A stretch of 64,000 nt of DNA from Bradyrhizobium ivorense. Its GTDB lineage: Bacteria > Pseudomonadota > Alphaproteobacteria > Rhizobiales > Xanthobacteraceae. The stretch spans positions 62,001-126,000 of the forward strand of contig NZ_CAADFC020000021.1 in assembly GCF_900696085.1 (NCBI RefSeq), in the 5' to 3' direction. The first letter of the stretch is position 1; each line of letters begins with the position of its first letter. A program made the position numbers and the translations under genes. The notes under the pieces were generated by a model. That model was not told where the DNA came from. It worked only from the letters and a program-made list of their open reading frames with translations, and made no database searches. Below, piece by piece: positions 48,749-58,091 of the stretch.

Positions 48749-51624
48749 TACGACGCCTGCTTCAGCCGCTCGATCGCCTCGAGGATCTTCGCCTTGCGCT
48801 CCAGTGCCGCCTCGCGTTTTTCCTTCTCTTCCTCGACCAGCTCTTCCGGCGCATTGGCGACGAATTTCTCGTTGGAGAGCTTTGCGTCGACCCGCTTGAT
48901 GTCGGCGTCGGCCTTGCCGAGTTCCTTCTCCAGCCGCGCCCGCTCGGCGCCGAGATCGATCACGCCCTTGAGCGGCAGCGCGACCACTTCGCCGCGCACC
49001 AGCAGCTGCATCGCGCCTTCGGGCGGCGCGTCGGCGAAGGAAATCTCCGACAGCCGCGCCAGGCGCTTGATGGTGTCGTTCCAGCGCTGCGCGCGGTCGC
49101 GCGTCTCGTCCGACGTCGTCACGATCACCAGCGGCGTCAACGTCGACGGCGGGATGTTCATCTCCGCCTTCACCGAGCGCATCGCGGTGACGAGGTCGAC
49201 CACCCAGCCGATCTCGGCCTCCGCGGCGGGATCGCTGAAATCGTCGGCGTCGAGCGCTGCGATGATGGGTGGAATGATCTCGCCGGCCGGGCCGGGCCCG
49301 GCCATCGCGGCAAGCTCCATCTCGGTCATCGCGGCCTTGCGCGGCCACTGCGCCAGCACCAGCAGGCTGTCGCGCTGGGCCGTCACCGCCCACAGCTCCT
49401 CGGAGATGAAGGGCATGAACGGATGCAGCAGTTTGAGAATCTCGTCGCGGGTCCAGGCGATCATGGCGCGGGTCTCGGCCTTGGCGGCGCCCTCCTCGCC
49501 CATCAGCACCGGCTTTGCCAGCTCGAGATACCAGTCGCAGAACACGTTCCAGACGAAGCGGTAGATCGCGCCGGCGGCATCGTTGAAGCGATAGCTCTCG
49601 ATCGCCTCGGTCACCTCACGGGTGGCGCGCGAGGTCTCGTGCGCGATCCAGCGGTTCAACGTTTCCTTCAGGGTATCCTTGGCGCCCTTGGGATCGAAAC
49701 CGTCCGGCTTCACGCACTCGTTCATCTCGGCGAAGCGGCACGCGTTCCAGAACTTGGTCGCAAAATTGCGGTTGGTCTCGACCAGGTGCGGCGACAGGCG
49801 GATGTCGTGGCCCTGCGCCGCCTCACGGGTCAGCGCGAAGCGCAGCGCGTCGGCGCCGTATTCGTCGATCACGCCGAGCGGGTCGATGACGTTGCCCTTC
49901 GACTTCGACATCTTGGCGCCCTTCTCGTCGCGGACGAGACGGTGGATGTAGACGGTCGAGAACGGCGCCTGCTTCATGAAATGCAGGCCCATCATCATCA
50001 TGCGGGCGACCCAGAAGAAGATGATGTCGAAGCCGGTCACCAGCGTGTCGGTCGGGTAATAGCGCGCGACCTCCGGCGTCTCGTCCGGCCAGCCCAGCGT
50101 CGAGAACGGCCACAGCGCCGAGGAGAACCAGGTGTCGAGCACGTCCTCGTCGCGGGTGATGAAGCCTTCGCGCTTGGCCGGATCGGTGGCCATCTCATGG
50201 CCCTGCTCCGGCGTGATGACCTCCTGCTCGACGTAATAGCCGAGCGCATTGCCGACCGCCTCTTCCTCGGTCTCGGCGACGAACACCTTGCCGTCCGGCC
50301 CGTACCAGGCCGGGATTTGATGGCCCCACCAGAGCTGGCGCGAGATGCACCAGGGCTGGATGTTCTCCATCCACTCGAAATAGGTCTTTTCCCAGTTCTT
50401 CGGCACGAAGGTGGTGTCGCCGGAACGCACCGCCGCGATCGCCGGCTGTGCGAGCGTGTGCGCGTCGACATACCACTGGTCGGTCAGATAGGGCTCGATC
50501 ACGACGCCGGAGCGGTCGCCATGCGGCACCATGTGGGTGTTGGGCTCGATCCGCTCCAGGAAGCCGAACTCCTCCAGCCGCGTCACGATCTTCTTGCGCG
50601 CGGCGAAACGCTCGATCCTGTCGAACTCCGCCGCGAACTCGGCGGATCCTTCGGGCAGACCGCGCAGATAATCCTCGTTGTCGACCAGGCTGAGGCAGCC
50701 CTCCTGGTCGAGCACGCTGATCTGCGGCAGGCCGTGGCGCTTGCCGATCTCGAAATCGTTGAAGTCGTGCGCCGGCGTCACCTTGACCGCACCGGACCCC
50801 TTCTCCGGATCGGAATAGTCGTCGGCGACGATCGGAATCCTGCGGCCGACCAGCGGCAGGATGACGTGCTGGCCGACCAGCGCGGTGTAGCGCTCGTCGT
50901 CCGGATGCACTGCAACGGCGGTATCGCCGAGCATGGTCTCCGGGCGCGTGGTCGCGACCACGATGAACGACTTCGGATCCTCAGGGCTGAAGGTCCGGCC
51001 CTCGATCGGATAGCGCAGATACCAGAGATGGCCCTTGACCTCGACCTGCTGCACCTCGAGATCGGAGATCGCGGTCAGCAGTTTCGGGTCCCAGTTGACC
51101 AGCCGCTTGTCCTTGTAGATCAGGCCATCGCGGTGCAGCTCGACGAACACCTTCACGACGGCGCGCGACAGCCCCTCGTCCATCGTGAAGCGCTCGCGCG
51201 ACCAGTCGCAGGAGGCGCCGAGGCGCTTCAGCTGGTTGACGATGGTGCCGCCGCTCTCCGCCTTCCACTGCCAGACCCGCTCGAGGAATTTGCCGCGGCC
51301 CATGTCGCGGCGGCCGGGCTCCTGCCGCTCCATCAGTTGCCGCTCGACCACCATCTGGGTCGCGATGCCGGCATGGTCGGTGCCGGGCTGCCACAGCACG
51401 TCGCGGCCGCGCATCCGCTCGAACCGGCACAGGATGTCCTGCAGGGTGTTGTTGAGGGCGTGGCCCATATGCAGCGAACCGGTGACGTTCGGCGGCGGGA
51501 TCACGATGGTGAAAGGCGCAGCGTCCTGGCGTTCCGGCCGTCCGGCCTTGAACGCACCGCTGTCCTCCCAAACCTGGGACATCCGGCGCTCGATATCGGC
51601 GGGCTGGTAGTTCTTCTCGATCAT
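48748..51624 (-). CDS. valS: valyl-tRNA synthetase
   Basis: 958 residues from ATG 51624; the earlier frame start has no support. Class I synthetase: HIGH box as HMGH in PNVTGSLHMGHALNN, the editing domain (TTRPETMLGDTAVAVHP), the KMSKS signature in KGAKMSKSKGNVIDP, the anticodon-binding helical domain, and a C-terminal coiled coil (AERARLEKELGKADADIKRV). It charges tRNA-Val. The long antisense frame over this gene is a by-product of GC bias. Preceded by popZ-like, tolC and pcm on the same strand, the usual order in Rhizobiales. Confidence 0.97.
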   Translation of the reverse strand: MIEKNYQPADIERRMSQVWEDSGAFKAGRPERQDAAPFTIVIPPPNVTGSLHMGHALNNTLQDILCRFERMRGRDVLWQPGTDHAGIATQMVVERQLMERQEPGRRDMGRGKFLERVWQWKAESGGTIVNQLKRLGASCDWSRERFTMDEGLSRAVVKVFVELHRDGLIYKDKRLVNWDPKLLTAISDLEVQQVEVKGHLWYLRYPIEGRTFSPEDPKSFIVVATTRPETMLGDTAVAVHPDDERYTALVGQHVILPLVGRRIPIVADDYSDPEKGSGAVKVTPAHDFNDFEIGKRHGLPQISVLDQEGCLSLVDNEDYLRGLPEGSAEFAAEFDRIERFAARKKIVTRLEEFGFLERIEPNTHMVPHGDRSGVVIEPYLTDQWYVDAHTLAQPAIAAVRSGDTTFVPKNWEKTYFEWMENIQPWCISRQLWWGHQIPAWYGPDGKVFVAETEEEAVGNALGYYVEQEVITPEQGHEMATDPAKREGFITRDEDVLDTWFSSALWPFSTLGWPDETPEVARYYPTDTLVTGFDIIFFWVARMMMMGLHFMKQAPFSTVYIHRLVRDEKGAKMSKSKGNVIDPLGVIDEYGADALRFALTREAAQGHDIRLSPHLVETNRNFATKFWNACRFAEMNECVKPDGFDPKGAKDTLKETLNRWIAHETSRATREVTEAIESYRFNDAAGAIYRFVWNVFCDWYLELAKPVLMGEEGAAKAETRAMIAWTRDEILKLLHPFMPFISEELWAVTAQRDSLLVLAQWPRKAAMTEMELAAMAGPGPAGEIIPPIIAALDADDFSDPAAEAEIGWVVDLVTAMRSVKAEMNIPPSTLTPLVIVTTSDETRDRAQRWNDTIKRLARLSEISFADAPPEGAMQLLVRGEVVALPLKGVIDLGAERARLEKELGKADADIKRVDAKLSNEKFVANAPEELVEEEKEKREAALERKAKILEAIERLKQAS

Positions 51625-51758
51625 GACACTGCAATTTGGGAATGTGGAAACGGCTAGAAAGCCGCCCGAACGCACCGAGTCAACCGGACCGGCGCACGGA
51701 AACGGCAATTAGGGCATTTTGGGGTGGCTGAATGAGGGCCGGATAGCCCCGCGGGGCT

Positions 51759-52499
51759 TCAGCGCCCGCGCGAGACCCGCTCGATCTCGGCCTTGACGAT
51801 CCGCTCGACCAGCCCGGGCAGGTTGTCATCCAGCCAGGCTTTCAGCATCGGTCGCAGCATCTCCTTGACCAGATCCTCCAGCGTCCGCGCATTGTTGCTC
51901 AGCACGGTATTGGCCAGCGAGTTGAACGCGGATTCGACCGCCCGCATTGTGGTTCCCGAGATGATCGGCTGGATCGTCGCGGGGTCGACCGGCGGCGGCT
52001 CGCGGACTGGCTCGCGTACCGGCTCACGAACTGATTCTTGGAGCGGCGCACGGCTCCGCACCGACGGGTCGGTGAACTCGACGTCGTCTTCGGGCTCGAC
52101 CTTGCGGAACGAAGGCGCGGGCGCCGGATCCGGCAGCGCCATGTCGTCGGTGAGCTCGAACACGTCAGCTTCCGGCTGTGGCGGCGATGGCCTGATCTCC
52201 GACGCCGGCGTTGCTTGGTCGAGGCTGGCCAACAGCGAATCGATATCGTCCTGGCTGTTGCTCGGCGTTGCTGCGGGCGCAGGCGGCACCGGTTTTGGCG
52301 CGGGCGCGGCGGCCTTCGCAGCCGGAGCCGGCGGCGGGCTGGCGGGTTTGGCGGCTTGCGGCTCGACCTTCGGCGGCGGCGCGGCGGCCGCCGGTTTCTC
52401 GGCCGCGGCTGGCTTCGCCTCGTCGTCGGCAATGATGCGACGGATCGACGCCAGAATCTCCTCCATCGAGGGCTCTTGGACCTTTGCAGGTTGCGTCAT
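51759..52499 (-). CDS. DUF2497/PopZ-like polar organising protein
   Basis: 246 residues from ATG 52499; a GTG 12 bases upstream is an alternative, but its ribosome site would be the GGAG which fits ATG better. N-terminal helix EPSMEEILASIRRIIADDE, a long Pro/Ala/Glu-rich disordered middle (about 30-165), then the conserved C-terminal block VESAFNSLANTVLSNNARTLEDLVKEMLRPMLKAWLDDNLPGLVERIVKAEIERVSRG. This layout is that of Caulobacter PopZ, a scaffold at cell poles. It lies between tolC and valS as in related genomes. Confidence 0.88.
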   Translation of the reverse strand: MTQPAKVQEPSMEEILASIRRIIADDEAKPAAAEKPAAAAPPPKVEPQAAKPASPPPAPAAKAAAPAPKPVPPAPAATPSNSQDDIDSLLASLDQATPASEIRPSPPQPEADVFELTDDMALPDPAPAPSFRKVEPEDDVEFTDPSVRSRAPLQESVREPVREPVREPPPVDPATIQPIISGTTMRAVESAFNSLANTVLSNNARTLEDLVKEMLRPMLKAWLDDNLPGLVERIVKAEIERVSRGR

Positions 52500-52808
52500 T
52501 TCCGACTCCACATCGAAACCATTTTACATCAAGCCCGAGAGGATTCGCTGGTTCCGATGATGCGGGCCGAGATTTTCGTCGCTCCCGCCCCGACTTGTCC
52601 CCAGATCAAGCCCGCCCGAGGCCTTCGCGCAGCCTCGTGTCGCTCGTTGCGTCCGCTGCACCAACATCATGGCCCTGCCGCGAATCGCCTTGCTGCCCGG
52701 CATAACGGTAAGTCAGCCTTTATCGATTGCAAGCAAACGCGCGCGCTCGCGGTCCTGATTGACACAGAACCACGAGCTTAAGCGCAACAAGCAACGTTGA
52801 TGTGGCGG
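52500..52808. other. intergenic region between tolC and the PopZ-like gene
   Basis: 309 bases without gene, hairpin with T-run or long repeat. It probably holds the promoter for the popZ-like/valS genes, but no boxes stand out. Confidence 0.4.
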
Positions 52809-54203
52809 CTAGCGGCCGTCGGGCGTGCGGACGCCGGCCCAGCTGTCGCGCACCTGGTGGTAGTGCACGCTCGGATCGTAGACCGAGGTGGGCAGGCCCA
52901 TCACTGTCGGCGACAGCCGGCCGATCGCGTTCAGCACGTTGTAGGAAGCGACGACGCGGTCGTGCTGCGCCGTGACCAGCGAGTTGCGCGCGTTGACCAG
53001 CGCCTGCTGCGCGTTGAGCACGTCGAGCGTGGTGCGCTGGCCGGCCTTGGCCTCTTCGCGCACGCCGTTCAGCGCGATCTCGGAGGCCTGCACCTGCGCC
53101 TGCGCCGAGGCTACCTGCGACTTGCCGGCGATCAGCTGGCCCCAGAAGGTGACGACGTTGGCGCGGGCCTGGTCCCGGGTCTGCTCCAGCACCAGGCGCT
53201 GCTGCGCCAGCGATTCCTTGGACTGCCGGATCAGCGCATATTCGGTGCCGCCCTGGTAGATCGGCAGGGACAGTTGCACGGACGTCAACGCGTTGAAAGC
53301 GCGCTGCGTCAGCAAGGTTTGCTCGTATTGCTGCGTCACCTGGGTCGACAGCGTGACGGTCGGGAGCAATGCGCCCTCGGCGATCTTGGTCTGCAGGAAG
53401 TTGACGTCGACGCCGAACATCGCCGCGGTGACGTTCGGATTCTGGGTCAGGCCGAGATCGACCGCGGCGGCCAGTGTCGACGGCAGGAAGCGGTCCACCG
53501 GTGATCCCGGCGCGAGATTGGTCGGCTCGCTGCCGATGATGCGTCGGAAGTTGGAACGCGTCGTCGTGAGATTGGCTTCGGCAGTGAGTTGCTGCGTCCT
53601 GCCGGCCGCGAGCTGCGCTTCGGACTGCGCAACGTCGGTCCGGGTCACTTCGCCGACATTGAAGCGGTCCTGGGTCTGCTTCAGGGTCTGCTCCAGCACG
53701 CGGGTGTTGCTGCGCTGAACCTCGACGATCGCCGAATCGCGGAGATAGTCCATGTAGATCGTGGCGGCCTGCAGCAGCACGGACTGCTCCAGCACCCGCA
53801 ACCCTTCGCGTGCCGACGACACCTGGCTCTCGGCCGCGCGCACCCGTTGCGGCGTTTGCGCATTGAAGAGCGGCTGGTTGACCGTGATGCCCGCGCTGCG
53901 CGGCACCGTGGGGCCGATCACCGGCTGCCCGCCCTGCCGCGAGTCGGTATATTGATAGCCCGCACTCGCGGTCAGCGCGACCTGCGGGCGATAACCTGAG
54001 AGTGCCTGCGGAACGCCTTCGTCGGTAGCCCGCACCTGCGCGCGTTGCGCGTTCAGCTGGGGATTGTTTTGGTAGGCACGCACCAGCGCGGCCTCGATTG
54101 TATCGGCGAGCGCAGGCACGGGGCCCATCTCAGCCAACAGAAGGACCGCAATCGCAGCCGCGGTGATGACCTTCACCCCACGCATCCCCAGTAATCCATC
54201 CAT
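52809..54203 (-). CDS. tolC: TolC-family outer membrane channel
   Basis: 464 residues. Signal peptide (residues about 1-33, ending ALA), then two TolC/OEP repeats of coiled-coil helices and beta strands: EAALVRAYQNNPQLNAQRAQVRATDEGV and SAGITVNQPLFNAQTPQ, later VQLSLPIYQGGTEYALIRQSKE and AKAGQRTTLDVLNAQQALVNAR. It forms the outer-membrane tunnel for efflux pumps and type I secretion. The RTX protein at 4866 would need such a channel, but no link is shown. Downstream of pcm. Confidence 0.93.
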   Translation of the reverse strand: MDGLLGMRGVKVITAAAIAVLLLAEMGPVPALADTIEAALVRAYQNNPQLNAQRAQVRATDEGVPQALSGYRPQVALTASAGYQYTDSRQGGQPVIGPTVPRSAGITVNQPLFNAQTPQRVRAAESQVSSAREGLRVLEQSVLLQAATIYMDYLRDSAIVEVQRSNTRVLEQTLKQTQDRFNVGEVTRTDVAQSEAQLAAGRTQQLTAEANLTTTRSNFRRIIGSEPTNLAPGSPVDRFLPSTLAAAVDLGLTQNPNVTAAMFGVDVNFLQTKIAEGALLPTVTLSTQVTQQYEQTLLTQRAFNALTSVQLSLPIYQGGTEYALIRQSKESLAQQRLVLEQTRDQARANVVTFWGQLIAGKSQVASAQAQVQASEIALNGVREEAKAGQRTTLDVLNAQQALVNARNSLVTAQHDRVVASYNVLNAIGRLSPTVMGLPTSVYDPSVHYHQVRDSWAGVRTPDGR

Positions 54204-54414
54204 TTGTAGTCGCCCGGCTCATGAACATGGGCCGACCGTCGCCTCAGACGAAGTGAGTCCGGCCTCACCTTAGTCCGCAGCTAGGGGCAACGGAACTACC
54301 CCGCAACGCAAGACGGTGGAAACTCTTTACGTGGGGCAAACGGGCCACACTTCTGATTCAGAACGGGATTTTATCGAGCCCCGGCAGCGCAGTCCCTGGC
54401 GGCGCGGTAATGGC

Positions 54415-55080
54415 TCAGAAGACGAAGGCCGGCAGCCGCTCAAGTCCGGGCAGCACAGGAGCCGTGGCGTCGAACAGCTCCCGATGTCCGTAGTCCCCCC
54501 GGGTATGGGTCACGAGGCCTGCCCTGGGCGGCCGCGTCAGCGCGAAGACCCCCACCAGCCGGCCGCCTTCCTTGAGCTGGGCAAACAGCCCGGTCGGGAG
54601 GATTTCGGTGGCGCCGTTGAGGACGATGACGTCGTAGGGCGCGCCCCCAGCGTCGCCGTCGGCGGCGGCGGCGGTCGTCACTGTGACATTCCGGCTGCCG
54701 AGCTGGGCCAGCGCCGCGCCAGCCTTGGCGGCCAGGGCCGGATCGCTCTCGGTCGCCCTCACCTCGCCGGCGAAGCGCGCCACGATGGCGGCGGCGTAGC
54801 CGGTCGCACAGCCCACCACCAGGACGCGGTCGGTCGCCTTGATGTCGGCCGCCTGCAGCAGTTTGGCGAGCAGCGCCGGCGTGATCAGGCAGCGCCTGGT
54901 GCTGCCGCCCTCGGCGACGTCGAGATCGAGGTCGAGATAGGCCAGCGCCTGCTTGTCGGCCGGCACGAAGGCCTCGCGCGGCACCGTCAGCATGGCATCG
55001 AGGATTCGATCATCGGTGACGTCGCTCGGACGCACCTGACCATCGACCATGTACTGGCGCGCGGTCGAAAAACCGGACAT
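54415..55080 (-). CDS. protein-L-isoaspartate O-methyltransferase family protein
   Basis: 221 residues from ATG 55080. The Pcm fold is visible: MVDGQVRPSDVTDDRILDAM at the start, TRRCLITPALLAKLLQAADIK, the SAM-binding VLVVGCATGYAAAIVARFAG, VRATESDPAL, and APYDVIVLNGATEILP. Classic Pcm repairs isoaspartyl residues, but alphaproteobacterial copies next to tolC are divergent and may have another substrate (family knowledge). 211 bases separate it from tolC. Confidence 0.85.
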   Translation of the reverse strand: MSGFSTARQYMVDGQVRPSDVTDDRILDAMLTVPREAFVPADKQALAYLDLDLDVAEGGSTRRCLITPALLAKLLQAADIKATDRVLVVGCATGYAAAIVARFAGEVRATESDPALAAKAGAALAQLGSRNVTVTTAAAADGDAGGAPYDVIVLNGATEILPTGLFAQLKEGGRLVGVFALTRPPRAGLVTHTRGDYGHRELFDATAPVLPGLERLPAFVF

Positions 55081-55204
55081 TGGCGAAGACCCTGCAAGTC
55101 GCGCGGCATTGCCGCTGGAGGAGCTAGAACAGGGCCATCTTTTGGAACAAGCTCCGCCAAAACGCAACACGCGGTTAACCTGCGCGCGTGCGCCCGGCGG
55201 CCGC

Positions 55205-55384
55205 CTATTCGATTGTGACGGCGAGCCGGCCGATCAGCCGGGCCACTTCGTCGAGATGCGCCGAATCGTGGTCCTCGACGGCCTTCGCCAAACGGCGCAC
55301 GCATTCATCGTCGCTGATGTCGGGAACATCGGCGGGAACAAGCGTCGGCTGCTGGAATGACAGGTCGACCAGGTTAATGGACAT
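55205..55384 (-). CDS. small hypothetical protein (59 aa)
   Basis: ATG 55384 with GAGAGGTG 6-7 bases upstream. The product is acidic and helical: MSINLVDLSFQQPTLVPAD, then ISDDECVRRLAKAVEDHDSAHLDEVARLIGRL. No signal or membrane segment. Its length is right for a small regulatory or toxin-antitoxin-like helix protein, but no family is recognised. A GTG nine bases earlier overlaps the ribosome site and is unlikely. Confidence 0.6.
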   Translation of the reverse strand: MSINLVDLSFQQPTLVPADVPDISDDECVRRLAKAVEDHDSAHLDEVARLIGRLAVTIE

Positions 55385-55514
55385 GACAATCACCTCTCGA
55401 GACCCGGCGAGATGGAATGTCTGAAGTTATTGAGTCGATTTGACGACGGGAATGGTCTGTCGCGACAGGCCACAGGCTTGTGATCGGGTGATGGATGATC
55501 GATGGGGCCAGGAC

Positions 55515-55589
55515 TGGCTCCCCGGGCTGGATTCGAACCAGCGACCATTCGATTAACAGTCGAATGCTCTACCGCTGAGCTACCGAGGA
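55515..55589 (-). tRNA. tRNA-Asn(GTT)
   Basis: 75 bases including an encoded CCA (55515-55517). Acceptor stem TCCTCGG pairs with CCGGGGA (one T-G pair), discriminator G, D-arm with AGCGGTAGAGC, anticodon stem-loop ATTCGACTGTTAATCGAAT with GTT anticodon, T-loop GGTTCGAATCC. Decodes AAC and AAT. Confidence 0.96.
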
Positions 55590-55848
55590 ATAGGCGAACC
55601 AATCGTTCGCGAGCGGGCAGCGTATAACAAAGCCTTTCGGCCTTGCAAAGAACCAAATGCTGGCTCCGGGGAAACTTTAGCAAGTACGGTAAAGTCACTG
55701 CCGCACAAGGGTTTATCCCACAGCCGGCCATCCGCCGGGCCCCGCCGCAGGCCGACGAAGCCTTAACCACGATGCGGTGAACCGCCCTGCCCCGATTCTC
55801 GACAGATACGCTTCGATTGCTGACACGGCTCTCCGGACCGCAATCGCG

Positions 55849-56334
55849 CTATCGCTGGGCGATCGCGACCATGAACAGCACCATCGCCGCGGTCGAGGCG
55901 ACCGTCCGCACGTGGTTCCAGAAGGTCCAGTCGGTCAGGTGGCGCGCCCAGATCGGCGCGGCCGCGCTGCTCGCCGGATCGGTCGCGGCAAGCCGGTCGT
56001 TGAGCGGCACGTTGAAGACCATCGTGACGACGAACATGCCGACAACATAGATGACGCCGCCGCAAATCATCGCGAGCGCGCCCGGCTCCTGCCACTGCAG
56101 GCTTGCCAGCAACACCAGCGCCGCGCAGGCGAGTGTGGTGCCGAGGAACAGCGGCATGAACAGCGAGCGGAGGATATCGACATTGATGGCGTTCATCGCG
56201 GAAATCCCGGCCGACTGATCAATGCGGCCGAGCGAGGTCATGATGAAGGCCGAGAACGCGAAATACAGCCCGGCGATCAGGCCGCAGCCGATCGCGGAAA
56301 ACCACAACAGGCCCGAGGTCAGAAGCTGGCGCAT
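55849..56334 (-). CDS. DUF1772/anthrone-oxygenase-like membrane protein
   Basis: 161 residues from ATG 56334. Four hydrophobic helices (about 5-30, 65-84, 88-110, 143-160). The family pattern is seen in GLYFAFSAFIM, NVDILRSLFMPLFLG, and MVFNVPLNDRLA followed by WTFWNHVRTVAS. Fungal relatives (AgnL2/anthrone oxygenase) oxidise anthrones; for bacteria the role is unknown. Divergent from the TetR gene at 56428, which probably controls it. Confidence 0.85.
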   Translation of the reverse strand: MRQLLTSGLLWFSAIGCGLIAGLYFAFSAFIMTSLGRIDQSAGISAMNAINVDILRSLFMPLFLGTTLACAALVLLASLQWQEPGALAMICGGVIYVVGMFVVTMVFNVPLNDRLAATDPASSAAAPIWARHLTDWTFWNHVRTVASTAAMVLFMVAIAQR

Positions 56335-56367
56335 CGTTCGATCTCCAAATGCGAGGATTGCTCGTGT

Positions 56368-56396
56368 TTGATAAATGCGATAAACTCTCGTATTAA
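56368..56396 (+). promoter_or_regulatory. promoter of the TetR gene
   Basis: TTGATA (56368-56373), a 17-base spacer and TATTAA (56391-56396) give a good sigma70 match with the right spacing, 32 bases before the ATG at 56428. A clear operator palindrome is not visible in this divergent region, although GATAAA occurs twice. Confidence 0.6.
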
Positions 56397-56427
56397 GGAG
56401 GTCAACACCCGATCGCGGAGCCGACCG

Positions 56428-57075
56428 ATGACGAGACGAAAGGCCGCGCCCGCGGCGACAGAGCCTAAGGCCGGGCTGGCGCGGCTTGCCCCGGCGCAAC
56501 AGCGCAGCCGCTTGCGCTTCGAGCGCATCCTGGCCTGTGCGGCCGAGATCATGGCCGAGAAGGGCAGCGAGGCGTTCCGGATGAGCGACATCGTCGAACG
56601 CAGCGGGATCGCGTTCGGCTCGCTCTATCAATATTTCCCGGACAAGACCGCGATCATCGGCACGCTGGCGGAACGCTACAACGCCGTTGGGCGCCACTGC
56701 GTCAGGCGCGACCTGGCCGCCGTGACCACCGCGCGCGACCTGCACCCTGCCCTGTGCCGCATCGTCGACAGCTACTACGAGATGTTCATGCGCGAGCCCG
56801 TGATGCGCGACATCTGGCAGGCGACCCAGGCCGACCGCGCCCTGCAGCAGCTCGACGCGAAGGACATGGCCGCGCTCGCGGGCCTGCTGTCCGAGGCTGT
56901 CAGGCGGATCGCGCCCGATCTGCCCGCAGCCGCCCTCGCCACCTTCTCAGGGCTGACCATGACGCTGATCGCAGCCGCCGTACGTCACGCGATCACCCTG
57001 CCGGCACGACAGGCACGGCGCGTGCTCGAACTGTTCAAGGGGATGCTGCCGCGAGATCTGACCAGGCTGGCGTGA
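56428..57075 (+). CDS. TetR family transcriptional regulator
   Basis: 215 residues from ATG 56428. After a 25-residue basic leader, the TetR helix-turn-helix is clear: RFERILACAAEIMAEKGSEAFRMSDIVERSGIAFGSLYQYFPDKTAIIG. The C-terminal ligand domain includes MFMREPVMRDIWQATQADR. Divergent from the anthrone-oxygenase-like gene, with a recognisable sigma70 promoter between them. Target and ligand inferred only from position. Confidence 0.88.
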   Translation: MTRRKAAPAATEPKAGLARLAPAQQRSRLRFERILACAAEIMAEKGSEAFRMSDIVERSGIAFGSLYQYFPDKTAIIGTLAERYNAVGRHCVRRDLAAVTTARDLHPALCRIVDSYYEMFMREPVMRDIWQATQADRALQQLDAKDMAALAGLLSEAVRRIAPDLPAAALATFSGLTMTLIAAAVRHAITLPARQARRVLELFKGMLPRDLTRLA

Positions 57076-57362
57076 TCGCTTGACCGACGCGTCCGGCGGC
57101 CGCGTCCGAGACGTGCCTTCATGGTCACGTCTTCCTGACACCGTAGGATTGCTGCAGCGCTCAAGCGTCCGCTGTTTTTCGCAGAATGTGATTTGTTTCA
57201 CACGAGGCGATCGACGGCCCGGCCTAAAACGCGAAGGGAGATGTTAGCGCCTCATTAACCAGAGCGGATGCCATCGTCCTTTTCGTAAAATTCGAACGAT
57301 TCGCTCAATCCGGACCGAAGACCGTTTTGCGACCATGGCGCTCTCGAACCTCGGAGAGCGCG

Positions 57363-57545
57363 ATGAGCGAAGTCGAATTTGATCTGTTGCTGGACGCCGT
57401 GCGAGCGGCCGTCGCGCCCATTGCTCAGGAGGATTTCGTGGCCCAGACGTCGCCCCGCATTCAGCCGCCGCCGCGCGCCGCCAATGACAATGATGCGCCC
57501 TGGCCGTTGATTCCGTTTCCTGAAGGCTGGTACGCCGCAAGCTAA
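57363..57545 (+). CDS. small hypothetical protein (60 aa)
   Basis: ATG 57363 with GGAGAG upstream. Product starts MSEVEFDLLLDAVRAAVAP and ends WPLIPFPEGWYAAS. Acidic, no signal or membrane helix. A Pro-rich middle. The ending with aromatic residues is distinctive, but I recognise no family. It lies just upstream of tRNA-Cys, on the opposite strand. Confidence 0.6.
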   Translation: MSEVEFDLLLDAVRAAVAPIAQEDFVAQTSPRIQPPPRAANDNDAPWPLIPFPEGWYAAS

Positions 57546-57612
57546 TGCGGCTTCTCATCTGTTGGCTGCAAGTCGCTGAAAGCAAGCCGCTAAGCAAGCC
57601 TCTAAGAATGAG

Positions 57613-57686
57613 TGGAGGCCACGACCAGAATTGAACTGGTGTACACGGTTTTGCAGACCGTTGCGTAACCACTCCGCCACGTGGCC
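57613..57686 (-). tRNA. tRNA-Cys(GCA)
   Basis: 74 bases including CCA (57613-57615). Acceptor stem GGCCACG pairs with CGTGGCC, discriminator T, anticodon stem-loop ACGGTCTGCAAAACCGT with GCA anticodon, T-loop GTTCAATTC. Decodes TGC and TGT. Confidence 0.96.
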
Positions 57687-58091
57687 CCTTGGGGGCGGAT
57701 CAATACAGACCTGCAAGGGCTTAAGCAACCGCTCTCACGCGGTTCCAGGTGGAGTTCTGAAACTCGACCCGCCGCGCGTCTGACGCTGGCGTGCCCATTC
57801 TGTTCTCGGTAGGATGATGTTCCTTTGCTTGGGAATTCCTTGGGAACCCGGCACAGACCTATTGTGCCGGGCAGACCGGCCGGGAGATTACCGAAACCTT
57901 TGGCAGAGCCGCGCGTCAATTCGGGACCGCCGGCTTGCAAACCTGGCGCATAATGCGCGATGTGGAGCGGCGCAGACTGCCTTCTCAACAACCATCACTG
58001 CTGATGTGCTGTCTTTGCAGCACAGCGTTCGATAGTCACGTACCCATCATTCGTTTGTTTCACACTATTTGAATTTCAGAGTACCAACGCC
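57687..58091. other. intergenic region with a strong hairpin
   Basis: 405 bases before the three-fold repeat gene. CCCGGCACA (57847-57855) and TGTGCCGGG (57863-57871) form a 9-bp perfect hairpin with a 7-base loop; no T-run follows on either strand. Small open frames here have no ribosome site. It should also hold the promoter of the gene at 58092. Confidence 0.5.

Noticed and set aside
48451..51657. Very long open frame antisense to valS
   Set aside because: Mirror of a high-GC gene; Arg/Gly/His-rich composition and no ribosome site. The valS protein is complete and matches the family.
54415..55170. Longer start for the Pcm-like protein giving 30 extra residues
   Set aside because: The extra part is Ser/Cys-rich and shows no conserved pattern; the family start MSGFSTARQ fits better.
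57814..58035. 73-codon + frame spanning the 57847 hairpin
   Set aside because: Codon use is unlike neighbours, no ribosome site, and the hairpin would lie inside the coding part.
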